Below, piece after piece: positions 48,545-60,290 of a stretch of 64,000 nt of DNA. Position 1 is the stretch's first letter. Each line of letters begins with the position of its first letter. The DNA is taken from positions 5,741,357 through 5,805,356 of the forward strand of contig NZ_CP036343.1 of NCBI RefSeq assembly GCF_007746795.1. Reading direction: 5' to 3'. Origin of the DNA: Gimesia algae. GTDB taxonomy: Bacteria > Planctomycetota > Planctomycetia > Planctomycetales > Planctomycetaceae. The translations under genes were made by a program, and so were the position numbers. The notes under the pieces were generated by a model, which made no database searches, was not told the DNA's origin, and saw nothing but the letters and a program-made list of their open reading frames with translations.

Positions 48545-48578
48545 GGATTTCTCAATCAATGACTGGTTAAAAACAGGA

Positions 48579-48617
48579 ATTCCTGTTCGCTTCTTGAATT
48601 AAGATTCGAACAGGAAT
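48579..48617 (-). promoter_or_regulatory. Intercistronic hairpin between argD and argF
   Basis: On the minus strand ATTCCTGTTCG pairs perfectly with CGAACAGGAAT across a 17-base loop and is followed by TCCTGTTTTTAACC. It lies after argD and 35 bases before the argF start. It may be a partial terminator, an attenuator or a processing site. A third overlapping copy of the string AACAGGAATTCCTGTT could allow alternative pairing. Confidence 0.6.
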
Positions 48618-48658
48618 CAGTGAAAGGTCAATAATATCCTGGAGCGGGTTGGCTGGTG

Positions 48659-49864
48659 TTATTCTTCCTCGGCCATTTCGCGTAAGACGGTCGCGATGAT
48701 TTCGCAGCCTTCTTCCACCTGTTCCGCGGTCACATTCAACGGCGGCAGCAGACGGAGCACCGTATCGTGAGTGGAATTGATCAACAGACCACGCTCCATA
48801 CATTTACTGACGGCAGGTCCCGAGGGAATATTCAAATCAACGCCAATCATCATCCCCTTGACGCGGACTTCCCGAATGATGGGGAGTTCGGTCTGCAACT
48901 GTAAAAAGAACTGACGGAAGAGATCGGACATCACCTGACAGTTTTCCAGCAGATTCTGATCTTCGATCATCTGACCGGTCGCGAGACCAGCAGCCATCGC
49001 AAGGGGATTTCCGCCAAACGTGCTGGCATGCATGCCCGGCCGGAGACTGGGAGCCACTTCCTCGGTTGTGATGAATGCTCCTGCGGCAACGCCACCGGCA
49101 ATCCCTTTGGCCATGGTCATGATGTCGGGCTGTACGCCCCACTGCTGATAACCAAACCAGGTTCCGGTTCTTCCCATGCTGGTTTGCACTTCATCGAAGA
49201 TCAGCAGGCAATTGGCTTCGTCAGCGATTTTTCGTAAACCGGCCAGGTAACCCTCGTCGGGGATATTAACACCTCCTTCTCCCTGAATGGGCTCGACGAG
49301 AATCGCACAGGTTTCATCGTCGGCCAGACTGGCGACCGCTTCCAGATCGTTAAACGGTGCATAGCGAAAGCCGGCGACTAATGGTCCGAGCCCCGCATGA
49401 TACTTGGGTTGTGCGGTTGCAGTCACAGCGGCATAGGTTCGACCGTGAAAGCCATTTTCGCAGGTAATGATTTTCGGTCGTTTTCCATCAAAATGCAGCC
49501 GCGCCAGTTTAATGGCACCTTCGACGGCTTCCGCTCCACTGTTACAGAAGAAGGCTTTTCCGAAACTTCGCGTACAGAGGAATTCGGCAAAACGTCCCTG
49601 GGCTTCGGTGTACCAGGTATTGGGAACGTGAATCAATCGCGAAACCTGATCCTGAATCGCAGCGACCACCGGTTCGGGACAGTAGCCCAGAATATTACAG
49701 CCCCAGCCGGGAAACAGATCGAGGTAACGTTTGCCTTCCGCATCCCAGACATACGAGCCTTCGCCGCGCACGAGGCTGATCGGATAGCGACCGTAATTGG
49801 GGATCACATACTTGTCGAATAGCGCAATCGTTTCCTGACTGCTGGCATGACCCGTTACTTGCAC
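48659..49864 (-). CDS. argD: Acetylornithine aminotransferase
   Basis: Class III PLP aminotransferase that makes N-acetylornithine in arginine synthesis. Visible features: [14 protein letters not shown] near the N-terminus, [15 protein letters not shown] (phosphate binding), [15 protein letters not shown] with the PLP-binding aspartate, [11 protein letters not shown] with the Schiff-base lysine and [13 protein letters not shown] place the start at the GTG at 49864, which has GAGGT six bases upstream and matches the usual N-terminus; the frame is open to 49984, but that extension is not conserved. It is followed by argF, a small arginine operon. Confidence 0.95.
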   Translation of the reverse strand: MQVTGHASSQETIALFDKYVIPNYGRYPISLVRGEGSYVWDAEGKRYLDLFPGWGCNILGYCPEPVVAAIQDQVSRLIHVPNTWYTEAQGRFAEFLCTRSFGKAFFCNSGAEAVEGAIKLARLHFDGKRPKIITCENGFHGRTYAAVTATAQPKYHAGLGPLVAGFRYAPFNDLEAVASLADDETCAILVEPIQGEGGVNIPDEGYLAGLRKIADEANCLLIFDEVQTSMGRTGTWFGYQQWGVQPDIMTMAKGIAGGVAAGAFITTEEVAPSLRPGMHASTFGGNPLAMAAGLATGQMIEDQNLLENCQVMSDLFRQFFLQLQTELPIIREVRVKGMMIGVDLNIPSGPAVSKCMERGLLINSTHDTVLRLLPPLNVTAEQVEEGCEIIATVLREMAEEE

Positions 49865-50175
49865 TTTTGTACCTCGTTCATTCTGGAATTTCCGTAAATT
49901 CACAATATCGGTTGCGGGGAAAGGAATTCTGACACTAATTCCCGAACTCAAGTTCGAAAAAACAGCAAAGTTCCCGCTCTCCACTTAAAATGGCTCTCGT
50001 ACTGCCGATAGGAAAGGGACCGCTGTCCGGCAGAAAGAAGCCGGAGATTATAGCAAATCCCTCCGGAAATCGCAGTAAACCGAGGAAAAGAATCGGATTC
50101 CTCACCAAATTTTCATTCAGAGCCAAACCGTTATCAGCAAAGATGTTCAGCAAATCAGAGTTGATGAATTCCGTG
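49865..50175. other. Intergenic region between hemB and argD
   Basis: About 310 bases on the minus strand that should contain the argD-argF promoter. I see no unmistakable ARG box or hexamer pair and no coding frame that I can support. Confidence 0.35.
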
Positions 50176-51225
<1,050 letters not shown>

Positions 51226-51452
51226 TCAGATTATGGTCGATTTCCGGTTAATTATAAAGCAATATACGATTTTTAAATCTGCTTGAGACTTGAGATTAGA
51301 CCATTGCAATAGGCAGGCAAGTTCAATACTGTATTATTTAGTAGGGTACGAACCCTCCCACCTGAAGAACTGAGATCACAGACTTCGAAAGCTGAGTCTG
51401 CAATCCGACATCAGTGATACCACAATTCATAAACGAACAGTGAGGATCTTCT

Positions 51453-53690
51453 ATGCGAAGAATAAACATGGTGCTCGTCGGCTCCGTTGTGCTGTTTCTA
51501 ACCGCCTCTCTTGCATCTGCAGGCGACTGGGCACATTGGCGTGGCCCGGAACACAATGGCATTTCTCGTGAAACTAACCTGGTTGCCGACTGGAATCTGG
51601 ACGGCAAAAACATTTTGTGGAAATCGGATATTGGTGGTCGTTCCGCACCGATCATTTTAGACGGTCGCGTTTATCTCAACTGTCGAACTCATCATGATGT
51701 CACTGACCCGGTAGAGAAAATCCATGCCCGGGAACAGGTTGTCTGCTGGGATGCCAAAAACGGTGATCTCCTCTGGAAAGATGAGTTCAATGTTTTTCAG
51801 ACCGACATCCCCTCACCGCGCGTTGGCTGGGCCAGTATGGCCGGCGATACGGAAACCGGAAATGTTTTCGTGCACTCCGTCAGTGGTCTGTTTCGCTGTT
51901 ATTCTCCCGAAGGTAAAATTCTCTGGGAAACATCACTGGCCGAAGATTACGGAAAGATCTCCGGCTATGGTGGTCGTACGCAGACTCCGGTCGTTGATGA
52001 AAATCGTGTGATCGTCAGCTTTCTGCAGCTTAACTGGGGCAAAACAGCGTCCCCTCCACCAAAGCAGGCTTACTACGCGTTCGATAAAAAAACCGGCAAA
52101 CTGCTCTGGACTGCTGCTCCCGGTGGTGCTCCATTAGACACAAATTATTCGGTGCCGATCGTCACAGTCATTGATGGCACCCGCATGTTAATCGCTGGAA
52201 ATGCCGATGGTGGCTGCTATGCGATGAATGCCAGAACCGGAGAAACACTCTGGGGCTTCCAGATGTCCAAGCGTGGCCTGAATACATCACCCGTAGCTGA
52301 TGGCAAATACGTTTACATCTCACATGGTGAAGACAACATCGATACCGTCGACTTTGGACGTGTTCAATGTATCGACGGATCTTTGCGTGGTGACATTACC
52401 AAGACAGGCAGTGTCTGGCGTGTTGATGGCATCAAAGCCGGCTATACCAGCCTGCTGGTGAAAGACGGCATCCTGTATGTAGTAGCTGACACCGGTCGAA
52501 TGTATGCCTACGACAGTAAGGACGGTAAAGAACTCTGGACCTATAACCTGGGTACTGTCGGAAAAGGATCTCCTGTCTGGGCCGATGGTAAACTGTACGT
52601 GATGGAAGTGAATGGCAACATTCACATCCTGAAACCCAGCCGAGAAAAATGTGAAGAACTTTCGCACGTCCAACTGCTGGCACGCGTTGATAAAGGGATG
52701 GATGAAATTTATGCCTCCCCGGCCATAGCCGACGGTCGCATCTATTTCGTTACCCGCGACAGAACAATCTGCATTGGTGATAAGAACAGAAAACCAAGCA
52801 GTGATCCCGTGCCTCCACTGGCTGAAGAAAAGCCGATGCAGGATAAAATCGCTTCTATTCAACTGGTCCCTTACGAGGTCGCTGTGACACAGGGGGAAAA
52901 GATTGACTATGAAATCCTGGCTTACGATGCGAATGGTCGCTTCATTAAAAAGGTCGATGCCAAACTGACTCCGGGTCCAGGTATGGAAGCGGTGAAAGTG
53001 GACGGCATGAGCGTCACAACTCCCTCCGATCTGAAAGCCCCTGCTGCAGGTACCGTTTCAGTCAAAGTGGGTGATGCAACCTCAGAAGCACGGATTCGCG
53101 TTTTCCCACCACTGCCCTGGAAATTTGATGCCCAGGGATTAAAAGGCAAGCAGGTTCCCCCAGCCTGGGTGAATGCATTTCTGAAACTGCAACCCAACGA
53201 GGTGGATGGAACAACGGCATTTAAATCCAGCCCCGGTAAAGGTCGACCCAGTGCCAGCATCTGGCTGGGGCCCTCCAATATGAGTGAACTGGCTCCTAAC
53301 GGGTACACGGTTCAGGCTGATGTTTATCTCAAAGAGCAAAAACGTAAGCTGGCCAGCCTGGGTGTGACTGTGAATCGATATGACCTGATTCTGAAAGGGA
53401 ATTCCAGTAAACTGGCGATTCAGAGTTGGGCTCCCCACAAACGAATGGCAAAAGAAGTTAAGTTCCGTGCAAACCCTGACACCTGGTATACTATGAAACT
53501 GAAAGTCGATATCAAGGATGGCCAGGCTGTCGTTAAAGGTAAAGCCTGGCCGCGCGATAAACCGGAACCGGAAGAGTGGACCATTGAAGCCACTGACCCC
53601 CATGCAAATACCGAGGGCAGCCCCGGGATTTATCTTTACCGTCTCGCCGATGGCTACATCGATAACATCATTGTCTCTGAGGATAAATAA
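51453..53690 (+). CDS. Secreted PQQ-type beta-propeller repeat protein
   Basis: A signal peptide ([18 protein letters not shown]) precedes an eight-bladed quinoprotein-like propeller of about 420 residues with the usual blade ends ([10 protein letters not shown]-like opening, [49 protein letters not shown]). The C-terminal 300 residues form beta-rich domains, including one resembling a concanavalin-like sugar-binding fold. No PQQ-binding residues are obvious, so an enzymatic role is not shown. GAGGA precedes the ATG. The stop overlaps the next start (TAATG), so the two propeller proteins are coupled and probably form a complex. Confidence 0.9.
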   Translation: MRRINMVLVGSVVLFLTASLASAGDWAHWRGPEHNGISRETNLVADWNLDGKNILWKSDIGGRSAPIILDGRVYLNCRTHHDVTDPVEKIHAREQVVCWDAKNGDLLWKDEFNVFQTDIPSPRVGWASMAGDTETGNVFVHSVSGLFRCYSPEGKILWETSLAEDYGKISGYGGRTQTPVVDENRVIVSFLQLNWGKTASPPPKQAYYAFDKKTGKLLWTAAPGGAPLDTNYSVPIVTVIDGTRMLIAGNADGGCYAMNARTGETLWGFQMSKRGLNTSPVADGKYVYISHGEDNIDTVDFGRVQCIDGSLRGDITKTGSVWRVDGIKAGYTSLLVKDGILYVVADTGRMYAYDSKDGKELWTYNLGTVGKGSPVWADGKLYVMEVNGNIHILKPSREKCEELSHVQLLARVDKGMDEIYASPAIADGRIYFVTRDRTICIGDKNRKPSSDPVPPLAEEKPMQDKIASIQLVPYEVAVTQGEKIDYEILAYDANGRFIKKVDAKLTPGPGMEAVKVDGMSVTTPSDLKAPAAGTVSVKVGDATSEARIRVFPPLPWKFDAQGLKGKQVPPAWVNAFLKLQPNEVDGTTAFKSSPGKGRPSASIWLGPSNMSELAPNGYTVQADVYLKEQKRKLASLGVTVNRYDLILKGNSSKLAIQSWAPHKRMAKEVKFRANPDTWYTMKLKVDIKDGQAVVKGKAWPRDKPEPEEWTIEATDPHANTEGSPGIYLYRLADGYIDNIIVSEDK

Positions 53691-55579
53691 TGAAAAAGTC
53701 TTTAATTCGATTTGCCCTGTTGAACTCCCTTGCCTGCTTCGCAGTCATGACAACAGGTTGCGAATCCAGCGACTCGACGAAACCATCTCCCCAGGCAAAA
53801 ACCGAACTGGGCGGATCTGCTCCTCTGGAAGAAGCAGGTTCGACTACGGTTGACGCAGGAGTAGATGTACCTGAAGCAGAACCCGATATGAAAAAATCGG
53901 AACCCAAACTGGACACTGATGGAAATCCCATAGAATCCAAGTCAGAAACTCCTGAACCGGCCAAACCGGCAGCAGAGCCCAAACCGGAATCAAAACCTGC
54001 TCCCAAAGCAGAGTCCAAACCGGCGCCGAAAACCGAAGAAAAACCAAAGTCTGAAAAGACTTCAGAGGCGAAACCGAAAGCAACTGGTAAATCAGTCGTC
54101 ACCGGTGACTGGCCCATGTGGGGTGGTGACCCCACTCGTAACATGGTCAATAAAACCACGGGCCTCAATTTAAGCTTCAAACCTGGTGAAGGTGAAGACA
54201 AAGGCGAAAACGTCCTCTGGGTTTCCAAACTGGGTTCACAGACTTATGGAAACCCGGTTGTAGCTGGCGGACAGGTTTACGTCGGAACCAATAACGGCGG
54301 TAAGTATCGTCCTAAGTATGAGGATGACCTGGGCGTGGTCCTTTGCTTTGATGATAAAACCGGCGATTTTAAATGGCAGCTATCCCGTGAAAAACTGCCT
54401 CAGGGCCGCGTGAACGACTGGCCGGAACAGGGAATCTGTTCTGCTCCCTGCATTGAAGGTGAGCGTTTGTGGGTCGTCACTAATCGTTGTGAACTGATGT
54501 GCCTGGATACAAAAGGCTTTTATGACAACGAAAATGATGGTCCTCACAAAGACGAAAAAGAGACTGACAAAGAAGACGCCGATATTATCTGGTCTCTGGA
54601 TATGATCGAAGATCTGGGTGTCTTCCCGCATAACCTCGCCACCAGTTCTCCTGTTGTGCACGGCGACACTGTCTTCCTGCTGACATCCAATGGTGTTGAT
54701 GAGGCACACTTGGAAGTGCCTGCTCCCCGGGCCCCCTGTTTTCTGGCGGTCAATAAAAATACCGGAGAAATTATCTGGGAAGATAACACACCCTTCGATA
54801 ACATTCTGCACGGTCAATGGTCCTCTCCTGCGATCGGTGTCGTAAATGGCAAAACACAGGTCTATTTCCCTGGTGGAGACGGGTGGCTGTATGCTTTCAC
54901 TCCCGAAGGTGACGGCGAAGGTAATGGCAAATTGATCTGGAAGTTTGACCTGAATCCTAAGGATTCCAAATGGGAACTCGGTGGTCGAGGAACTCGAAAT
55001 GCCCTCATCAGTACCCCTGTTTTCTATAATAACAGTGTCATTCTAGGCGTAGGACAAGACCCCGAACATGGTGAAGGCGTTGGTCATATCTATCGGATAG
55101 ATGCGACTAAAACCGGCGACATCAGTCCACAGATCTCTGATGGTAAAGATGGCTGGAAAGACAACCCGAATTCAGGAAAGATCTGGCATTACGGCGGTGA
55201 AGACGTCGATGGCAAGCTGACCGGTAAAAAAGGTGATCTGCTGTTCCGTCGCACTATGTCGACGGTCGCTATCGATGATGGACTGGTCTACGCTCCGGAC
55301 TTGAGTGGATTCGTACATTGCCTCGACTTCGAAACCGGTAAACGTTACTGGGAATACGATATGTTTGCAGCCTGCTGGGGTTCTCCGATGGTTGTCGATG
55401 GAAAAGTCCTGATTGGAAATGAAGATGGCATGCTGGTCATCCTCAAGGCAGGTAAAGAAAAGAAACTGCTGGATGAGAAAACATTCAACTCTTCTATCTA
55501 CAGTACCCCCACCATTGCCAACGGCAAAATGTATGTCTCTGATCGATCACAGCTCTATTCGATCAAAGTGACTGACTAA
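53690..55579 (+). CDS. PQQ-type beta-propeller lipoprotein with Pro/Lys/Glu linker
   Basis: The lipobox FAVMTTGC anchors the protein to a membrane. Residues about 30-135 are a low-complexity Pro/Lys/Glu/Ala spacer (repeats of ESKPAPK type), which likely spans the peptidoglycan or periplasm. The rest is a propeller with quinoprotein blades ([45 protein letters not shown]). It is translationally coupled to the preceding propeller gene (TAATG overlap). A strong terminator follows, so the pair is a two-gene operon. Function is unknown. Confidence 0.9.
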   Translation: MKKSLIRFALLNSLACFAVMTTGCESSDSTKPSPQAKTELGGSAPLEEAGSTTVDAGVDVPEAEPDMKKSEPKLDTDGNPIESKSETPEPAKPAAEPKPESKPAPKAESKPAPKTEEKPKSEKTSEAKPKATGKSVVTGDWPMWGGDPTRNMVNKTTGLNLSFKPGEGEDKGENVLWVSKLGSQTYGNPVVAGGQVYVGTNNGGKYRPKYEDDLGVVLCFDDKTGDFKWQLSREKLPQGRVNDWPEQGICSAPCIEGERLWVVTNRCELMCLDTKGFYDNENDGPHKDEKETDKEDADIIWSLDMIEDLGVFPHNLATSSPVVHGDTVFLLTSNGVDEAHLEVPAPRAPCFLAVNKNTGEIIWEDNTPFDNILHGQWSSPAIGVVNGKTQVYFPGGDGWLYAFTPEGDGEGNGKLIWKFDLNPKDSKWELGGRGTRNALISTPVFYNNSVILGVGQDPEHGEGVGHIYRIDATKTGDISPQISDGKDGWKDNPNSGKIWHYGGEDVDGKLTGKKGDLLFRRTMSTVAIDDGLVYAPDLSGFVHCLDFETGKRYWEYDMFAACWGSPMVVDGKVLIGNEDGMLVILKAGKEKKLLDEKTFNSSIYSTPTIANGKMYVSDRSQLYSIKVTD

Positions 55580-55613
55580 CAACAGGTTACAGCCTTTCAC
55601 TCTGTAATAGATT

Positions 55614-55648
55614 ACCGAAGTCTGTTCTCAACAGACTTCGGTTTTTTT
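55614..55648 (+). terminator. Rho-independent terminator of the propeller operon
   Basis: CCGAAGTCTGT pairs with ACAGACTTCGG across a 6-base loop and is followed by seven T, about 35 bases after the lipoprotein stop. Confidence 0.93.
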
Positions 55649-55774
55649 GTGCGCTGCGAATCCGGTTTTGACATAAAACCATTTTTTTGATACACCCCGC
55701 TACACCAATCTTCTGGCCAGTTCAGAGCAGGTCTTACCGACTCTCTCTTGTACGTAACGGGTAACATTTTCCTT

Positions 55775-56590
55775 ATGTCTTCTGCCATCATAGTCATTCC
55801 CTGTTTCAATGAAGAAAAACGACTGGAAGTACTCCAGTTTCGGAAATATGCTTTGGCACATCCGAAGCATCAGTTTCTATTTGTTAACGATGGCAGTAGT
55901 GATCGCACCGGGTTAATTCTTGATGACCTGCAGGCAGCAGTTCCTGAGTCATTTGACGTACTGCATCTGTCCCGCAATCAGGGAAAAGCGGAAGCAGTCA
56001 GACAGGGGATGCTGCAAGCCTTCCAGGCAGATGTCGATTATGCCGGCTACTGGGATGCAGATCTGGCGACTCCTCTGGACATGATACCCGAATTTACACA
56101 ACAACTGGATCAGGTCCCGCAACTCTCTCTAGTGATTGGGGCCCGCGTCAAGTTGCTTGGCAGGCAGATTGAGCGACAGCAGTTAAGACATTATCTGGGA
56201 CGCATCTTTGCAACAGCCGCCTCGACAGTATTACAACTCCCCATTTATGATACCCAGTGTGGTGCCAAACTCTTTCGTGTCAGCCATGAAAGCCGAACCC
56301 TGTTTTCAACACAATTCTTAACCAACTGGATTTTTGATGTGGAATTACTGGCTCGTGCCCGACAGCTGGAAAAGTTTTATCAGTGTGATTCGCTGGAAAC
56401 CACGGTATATGAACTGCCTCTATCACGCTGGCAGGATGTAGCGGGATCAAAAGTGAAACCACATGATTTTCTGAAAGCATTCTTCGAACTCTGTTCCATC
56501 TACTGGTATTACCTGCGTCCTGCACTGAAAAAACCATTCGCCACATTGCCTGTTGCTTCGAGTTCAGACAGAGTCCGCAAGGCAGCCTAG
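55775..56590 (+). CDS. Glycosyltransferase family 2, dolichyl-phosphate glucosyl/mannosyltransferase-like
   Basis: The N-terminus AIIVIPCFNEEKRL is the GT-A opening, followed by FLFVNDGSSDRTG (nucleotide binding), LSRNQGKAEAVRQGM and YWDADLATPLDMI with the D-x-D metal site. YDTQCGAKLFR near residue 160 is characteristic of the ALG5/DPM1-like group. There are no transmembrane helices at the C-terminus, unlike many polyprenyl-phosphate enzymes. Donor and acceptor are unknown; a polyprenyl phosphate acceptor is likely by family. I start at the ATG at 55775 rather than the TTG at 55748. Confidence 0.9.
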   Translation: MSSAIIVIPCFNEEKRLEVLQFRKYALAHPKHQFLFVNDGSSDRTGLILDDLQAAVPESFDVLHLSRNQGKAEAVRQGMLQAFQADVDYAGYWDADLATPLDMIPEFTQQLDQVPQLSLVIGARVKLLGRQIERQQLRHYLGRIFATAASTVLQLPIYDTQCGAKLFRVSHESRTLFSTQFLTNWIFDVELLARARQLEKFYQCDSLETTVYELPLSRWQDVAGSKVKPHDFLKAFFELCSIYWYYLRPALKKPFATLPVASSSDRVRKAA

Positions 56591-56609
56591 CCTTCTGCAG
56601 GGGCTTTAA

Positions 56610-56975
56610 CTAAGCGCGATAAAACGCATAGGCAATCATGGAGTTGACCGCTGATAACACGAATAACAGCACTGCGACGATTACCAACATCCAGTTGCGG
56701 ATGCTTGCCAGATAAAGCATCAGCGCGACAAACAGGATGGAGATCAGGTACATACCTGCCAAAGCTCGTCCGTCTGAGAGATCATGAAACCATGCTGCAC
56801 GTGGCAAAAGACCGGGTAATGCCGGCCACATTTTGATCCAGGTCCAGCGGTAGGATGTCCAAACCCCTTTACTTAAAATCAACCAGGAATACGGGTAATA
56901 AGTACAGAACAGAATCACCGGTATCACGATTTTGAGTGAAGGTCGTCGTACCGATTTTCGAGATCTGTCAGACAT
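56610..56975 (-). CDS. Small membrane protein, function unknown
   Basis: A 121-residue protein with a basic N-terminus and three hydrophobic helices (IVIPVILFCTYYPYSWLIL; GMYLISILFVALMLYLASI; MLVIVAVLLFVLSAVNSMIA). Its ATG overlaps the stop of the upstream zinc-ribbon gene by eight bases, so the two are translationally coupled. No family is recognised. Confidence 0.75.
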   Translation of the reverse strand: MSDRSRKSVRRPSLKIVIPVILFCTYYPYSWLILSKGVWTSYRWTWIKMWPALPGLLPRAAWFHDLSDGRALAGMYLISILFVALMLYLASIRNWMLVIVAVLLFVLSAVNSMIAYAFYRA

Positions 56976-57375
56976 GGTGAATGTTGAACCAGCTGTTGCA
57001 GTATCCGCACTTCACGTCACCGTGAGGAGAGACATCGATATTATCGGAAAGTGGTGCATTACACTTCGGACAGGTATAAGATCCCTGACTGGAATCCTGC
57101 ATTGCAGAACGGAATGATTTCGATCTCATTTTTTTCAGACCTTTGCCTGTCAAAGCACAATAGGCGGTAAAGCCACCAATCACCACGAAGGGAATCGCAA
57201 TAAAAGAAGCAAAGATCCGAAAGAACAAAGGCGGTGAATGGAATCCCCCGAAAGGCTGTGACCACATGAACCCAAGTACCGTCAGGCCGATGCCAGCAAA
57301 GACGCAGCCTATCACTACTCCTACAAACCGGGCTCCTGCCGCTATATTTTTTTGCTGGTTATCGAGTTCGTTCAT
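56968..57375 (-). CDS. Membrane protein with C-terminal zinc ribbon
   Basis: Two transmembrane helices (FVGVVIGCVFAGIGLTVLGF; FFRIFASFIAIPFVVIGGF) are followed by a zinc ribbon YTCPKCNAPLSDNIDVSPHG with the second half CGYCNSWFNIH. The family is not named, but the layout is common in planctomycetes. Two starts are possible: ATG 57375, or ATG 57420, which overlaps the stop of the upstream DUF4159 gene (TAATG) and would give 150 residues. The tight overlaps on both sides show a three-gene operon. Confidence 0.75.
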   Translation of the reverse strand: MNELDNQQKNIAAGARFVGVVIGCVFAGIGLTVLGFMWSQPFGGFHSPPLFFRIFASFIAIPFVVIGGFTAYCALTGKGLKKMRSKSFRSAMQDSSQGSYTCPKCNAPLSDNIDVSPHGDVKCGYCNSWFNIHHV

Positions 57376-57419
57376 CTGAGTCCCAATCCCGTTTCGACGA
57401 ATGAGTAGTCTGACCCGCA

Positions 57420-59876
57420 TTAATCGACTTTAATGCCTTCGACCTTATTTTTGAAGGCAATATCCTGAAGTAAGGCATAGCGAACGATATTCAATGCCAG
57501 ATTGACCGCATCCTGTGTTAAGTAACCCGCACACGCCACTGACGCTTGCTGCTCCAGAGCGCAACTGATGTCGTATTTACTGTAAATGACTGCCAGATGC
57601 CCATCGATCTCAATTCCCTCCAGTAAGGGTTCCACTACGAGTGTCTGTGCTTTCAGCGGCTGATTCACATCGTCGACTTCCATTTGACGACGCCTGACGC
57701 GGCGGACATCATACCCTGTCTGCTCTGAAAATAGGGGATGCTCAATCGGAATCCGCTTCAACTCGCGCGTCGGAAACATTTCTCGAATCATCTGACGAAA
57801 ACTCTGATCAAACGGTTGTGAACCACAACAGGCATCAGCGAACAGCACGGCACCATTCTCCAGCGCCTGTCTGATATTCGCCTGTTCTGACTTCGACAGA
57901 CTGAACTGACTTCGCCCATGCATATAAATCAAAGGATACTGCATCAGATTCGGATCGCTGGCGGGCAGGCTGGGAGTTTTCGTAGAAGCAATCATGCCCG
58001 CCTTCTGATTCAGCGCTTTCAACAAGTTACTGAGAGCCCGCGGTGCAGCGTCCCAGGTTCCTGTGTGCCGAATCTTGGCAATCTGCAGGAATCCGCGTTC
58101 GATCTGATTCTGCTTGCCTTCTGTATTCGCCAGCTCTTCCTGATCCAGCTTGTTAGGTGGTTCACGGCCAGTGGCATACGCAATCACGTTAGTACCAATC
58201 CGAATTGCCCGGGTGATCATTGAGGTGGCTTTGACCGAACGATCTTTTGACGGGAAACGCATCCACTTATCCCACAGACAGGCCAGATCATCAGGACAGT
58301 AAATAATCGACGTGCGACAGCCGACATCGACTCCGTACAACTCGACACTTTCTGCATCCAGGAGATACTCACAACGGAAAACGGGATGGTCGGCAGTCAG
58401 TCGCTTCAGCTGTACTTCCCCCTGGGGATACATTTTTTTTATGAGCTCGCGGAATCCCCGATCAAAGCCTGCTCCGTTACAGTTATCAACGGCGAAAATA
58501 AAGCCCCCCTGCTCCACGTACTGTTTGAGGGTGGCTACTTGCTTTGCATCGAATTTCGGATCATCCAGACCGCTGAGAAACAGGACCGGCGCCTGCCTGA
58601 GTACCGAAACGCCGGCCCCCTGGATTGCCAGATCCAGATTGACGGTTTGCCAGGTAAGCAGCTTCGGCCAGTCGGGACGGCCGGACAAAGCATCGGTCAG
58701 GTTCAATATATCATTCTGATGATGATTCCAGTTCGGAAGCGTATCCGGCTTCCGCTTGACCTGAGCATCGGAATTGTATTCCAGTTTATTGATGAGGACC
58801 GGAGCTAAACCTTTGGAGAGAAAGAGTAGTACAAAACTGGTGCCCAGTACGGGATCACTTTCCTGACCGGCGCCTTTCCAGGAACCATCCCGAACAGATT
58901 GTCGTTCTGTAAGGAATGCCGCGCCTTCACGGTACCAGTCGTGTTTACCAAAAAACCGTGTTCCACTCAGTCGGCCGGCGCGTTCGAGTCCGTACAGATA
59001 ATACAACAACCAGGAGTTGACTCCAGGATTACTGCCCACGGAAAAGTGATTCGCCATCCAGCGGATAGCACGTTCGATTGACTCATCATCGTCTTTATTA
59101 ACGCAACAATTGGGGGTTCCATCCGGATTGATCTCCAGCTCATCTCCCAGCATGGAATTCACGATCACCATGGTCGCGATCCCTGCAACGGTCATACTGC
59201 CCCGACTGGCTCCGACTTTCGACTGATAACCCCAACCACCATCTGAGCTCTGCTGAGTTCCCCAATACTGTTTGATCAGTTTCCAGGTATTGGTACTGAC
59301 TGGAACACCGGCATGGACCGCATCTCTGAGCGCCAGAACCGCATACTGACTGTTACTGCGATCAGCTGTTCCCCCTCCTCCGATCGCCATACCAGGGCCA
59401 TACCCCCAGCCGCCAGCATCGGGACCTGTTTTGACCTGACTTTTTTCGAGCTGCAGGACCAGCGACTGGATCAATGTGTGGTCGCGTTTCCCATCTTTCG
59501 CAGCAGCCAGTGCCATAATCATCAAACCGGTCTGATATGTTCCCCGAGGATCAGGAGCACGCAACGTACGCAGATACTTGAGACCACGCTGCACGGGTTC
59601 ATCTTTGGCTGTCATGCCACTGTTGATGATCGCCATCAAGGCCAGGCAACTGATACCAACTTCATGGCTACCACCACGAGTCGGCCAAGAACCATCTGCA
59701 TTCTGATTTTTAACCAGAAAGTCACGCCCCCGGTCAATCGAGTCGACGACGGCTTGAGCTGTCAGTTCCTGTGCAGATGCAGTCGCATTAAATGGGAAAA
59801 AGACAGCAATGCAGATGGCACCTGTCATCGTCCAGCGCAACGCCCCGTGCGCTCTTCGAAATTGCAAACATTCCAT
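57420..59876 (-). CDS. Secreted protein with prenyltransferase/squalene-cyclase-like repeats and two DUF4159 domains
   Basis: A signal peptide (MTGAICIAVFFPFNATASA) is followed by alpha/alpha-toroid repeats with the GSWPTRGG and GGWGYG-type turns (residues about 45-350). Two DUF4159 domains follow: the first around residues 400-560 (LFLSGLDDPKFDAKQVATLK; FIFAVDNCNGAGFDRGFREL), the second around 640-800 (IYMHGRSQFSLSKSEQANIR; VLFADACCGSQPFDQSFRQM). DUF4159 has a flavodoxin-like fold of unknown function. Family genes in planctomycetes usually sit with MoxR, DUF58 and vWA genes; here a divergent moxR lies 414 bases away. Confidence 0.9.
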   Translation of the reverse strand: MECLQFRRAHGALRWTMTGAICIAVFFPFNATASAQELTAQAVVDSIDRGRDFLVKNQNADGSWPTRGGSHEVGISCLALMAIINSGMTAKDEPVQRGLKYLRTLRAPDPRGTYQTGLMIMALAAAKDGKRDHTLIQSLVLQLEKSQVKTGPDAGGWGYGPGMAIGGGGTADRSNSQYAVLALRDAVHAGVPVSTNTWKLIKQYWGTQQSSDGGWGYQSKVGASRGSMTVAGIATMVIVNSMLGDELEINPDGTPNCCVNKDDDESIERAIRWMANHFSVGSNPGVNSWLLYYLYGLERAGRLSGTRFFGKHDWYREGAAFLTERQSVRDGSWKGAGQESDPVLGTSFVLLFLSKGLAPVLINKLEYNSDAQVKRKPDTLPNWNHHQNDILNLTDALSGRPDWPKLLTWQTVNLDLAIQGAGVSVLRQAPVLFLSGLDDPKFDAKQVATLKQYVEQGGFIFAVDNCNGAGFDRGFRELIKKMYPQGEVQLKRLTADHPVFRCEYLLDAESVELYGVDVGCRTSIIYCPDDLACLWDKWMRFPSKDRSVKATSMITRAIRIGTNVIAYATGREPPNKLDQEELANTEGKQNQIERGFLQIAKIRHTGTWDAAPRALSNLLKALNQKAGMIASTKTPSLPASDPNLMQYPLIYMHGRSQFSLSKSEQANIRQALENGAVLFADACCGSQPFDQSFRQMIREMFPTRELKRIPIEHPLFSEQTGYDVRRVRRRQMEVDDVNQPLKAQTLVVEPLLEGIEIDGHLAVIYSKYDISCALEQQASVACAGYLTQDAVNLALNIVRYALLQDIAFKNKVEGIKVD

Positions 59877-60290
59877 CGCTCTTCTCTTTCGATGCTCTCA
59901 ATACATTTAATGGGTTAAAGGCAGAATGACAGGAATTCAATCCTGACGCAGATTCATTTCACGTCATTAGATCGATCGCGCGGCCTGTGCCCTTCCCTGT
60001 CTGGTAGAGATGATTCGCATGCTATTATAGTTTAAGAAATCTCCCTACTTACCATTTTTGTCCGTTTTTTAATAAATCCTGTACTTTTTCAGCCGTTTTT
60101 TAGATTGTAGCAGAATTGCCTGAGCAAGTCAGGACTCTCTGTTTCTCTTGTCATTTAAGAAGAGTATAATCAGAGTCTCTGTAATTCTGTTTCCACATCC
60201 ACACGTACTGAACACTGGTTGTAGTGACCAGAATCTGGACGAAACCGGAACAATCAGTCGAGATTATTTACTAGAGAGAATGGGATAACA
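59877..60290. other. Intergenic region between DUF4159 gene and moxR
   Basis: A/T-rich with long T-runs and two divergent promoters. A TATAAT at 60165-60170, 120 bases before moxR, is a possible -10 box but lacks a good -35. No gene is evident. Confidence 0.4.

Noticed and set aside
60148-60170. TTGTCA and TATAAT as a moxR promoter
   Set aside because: The spacing is only 11 bases, so the two hexamers cannot work as a standard pair.
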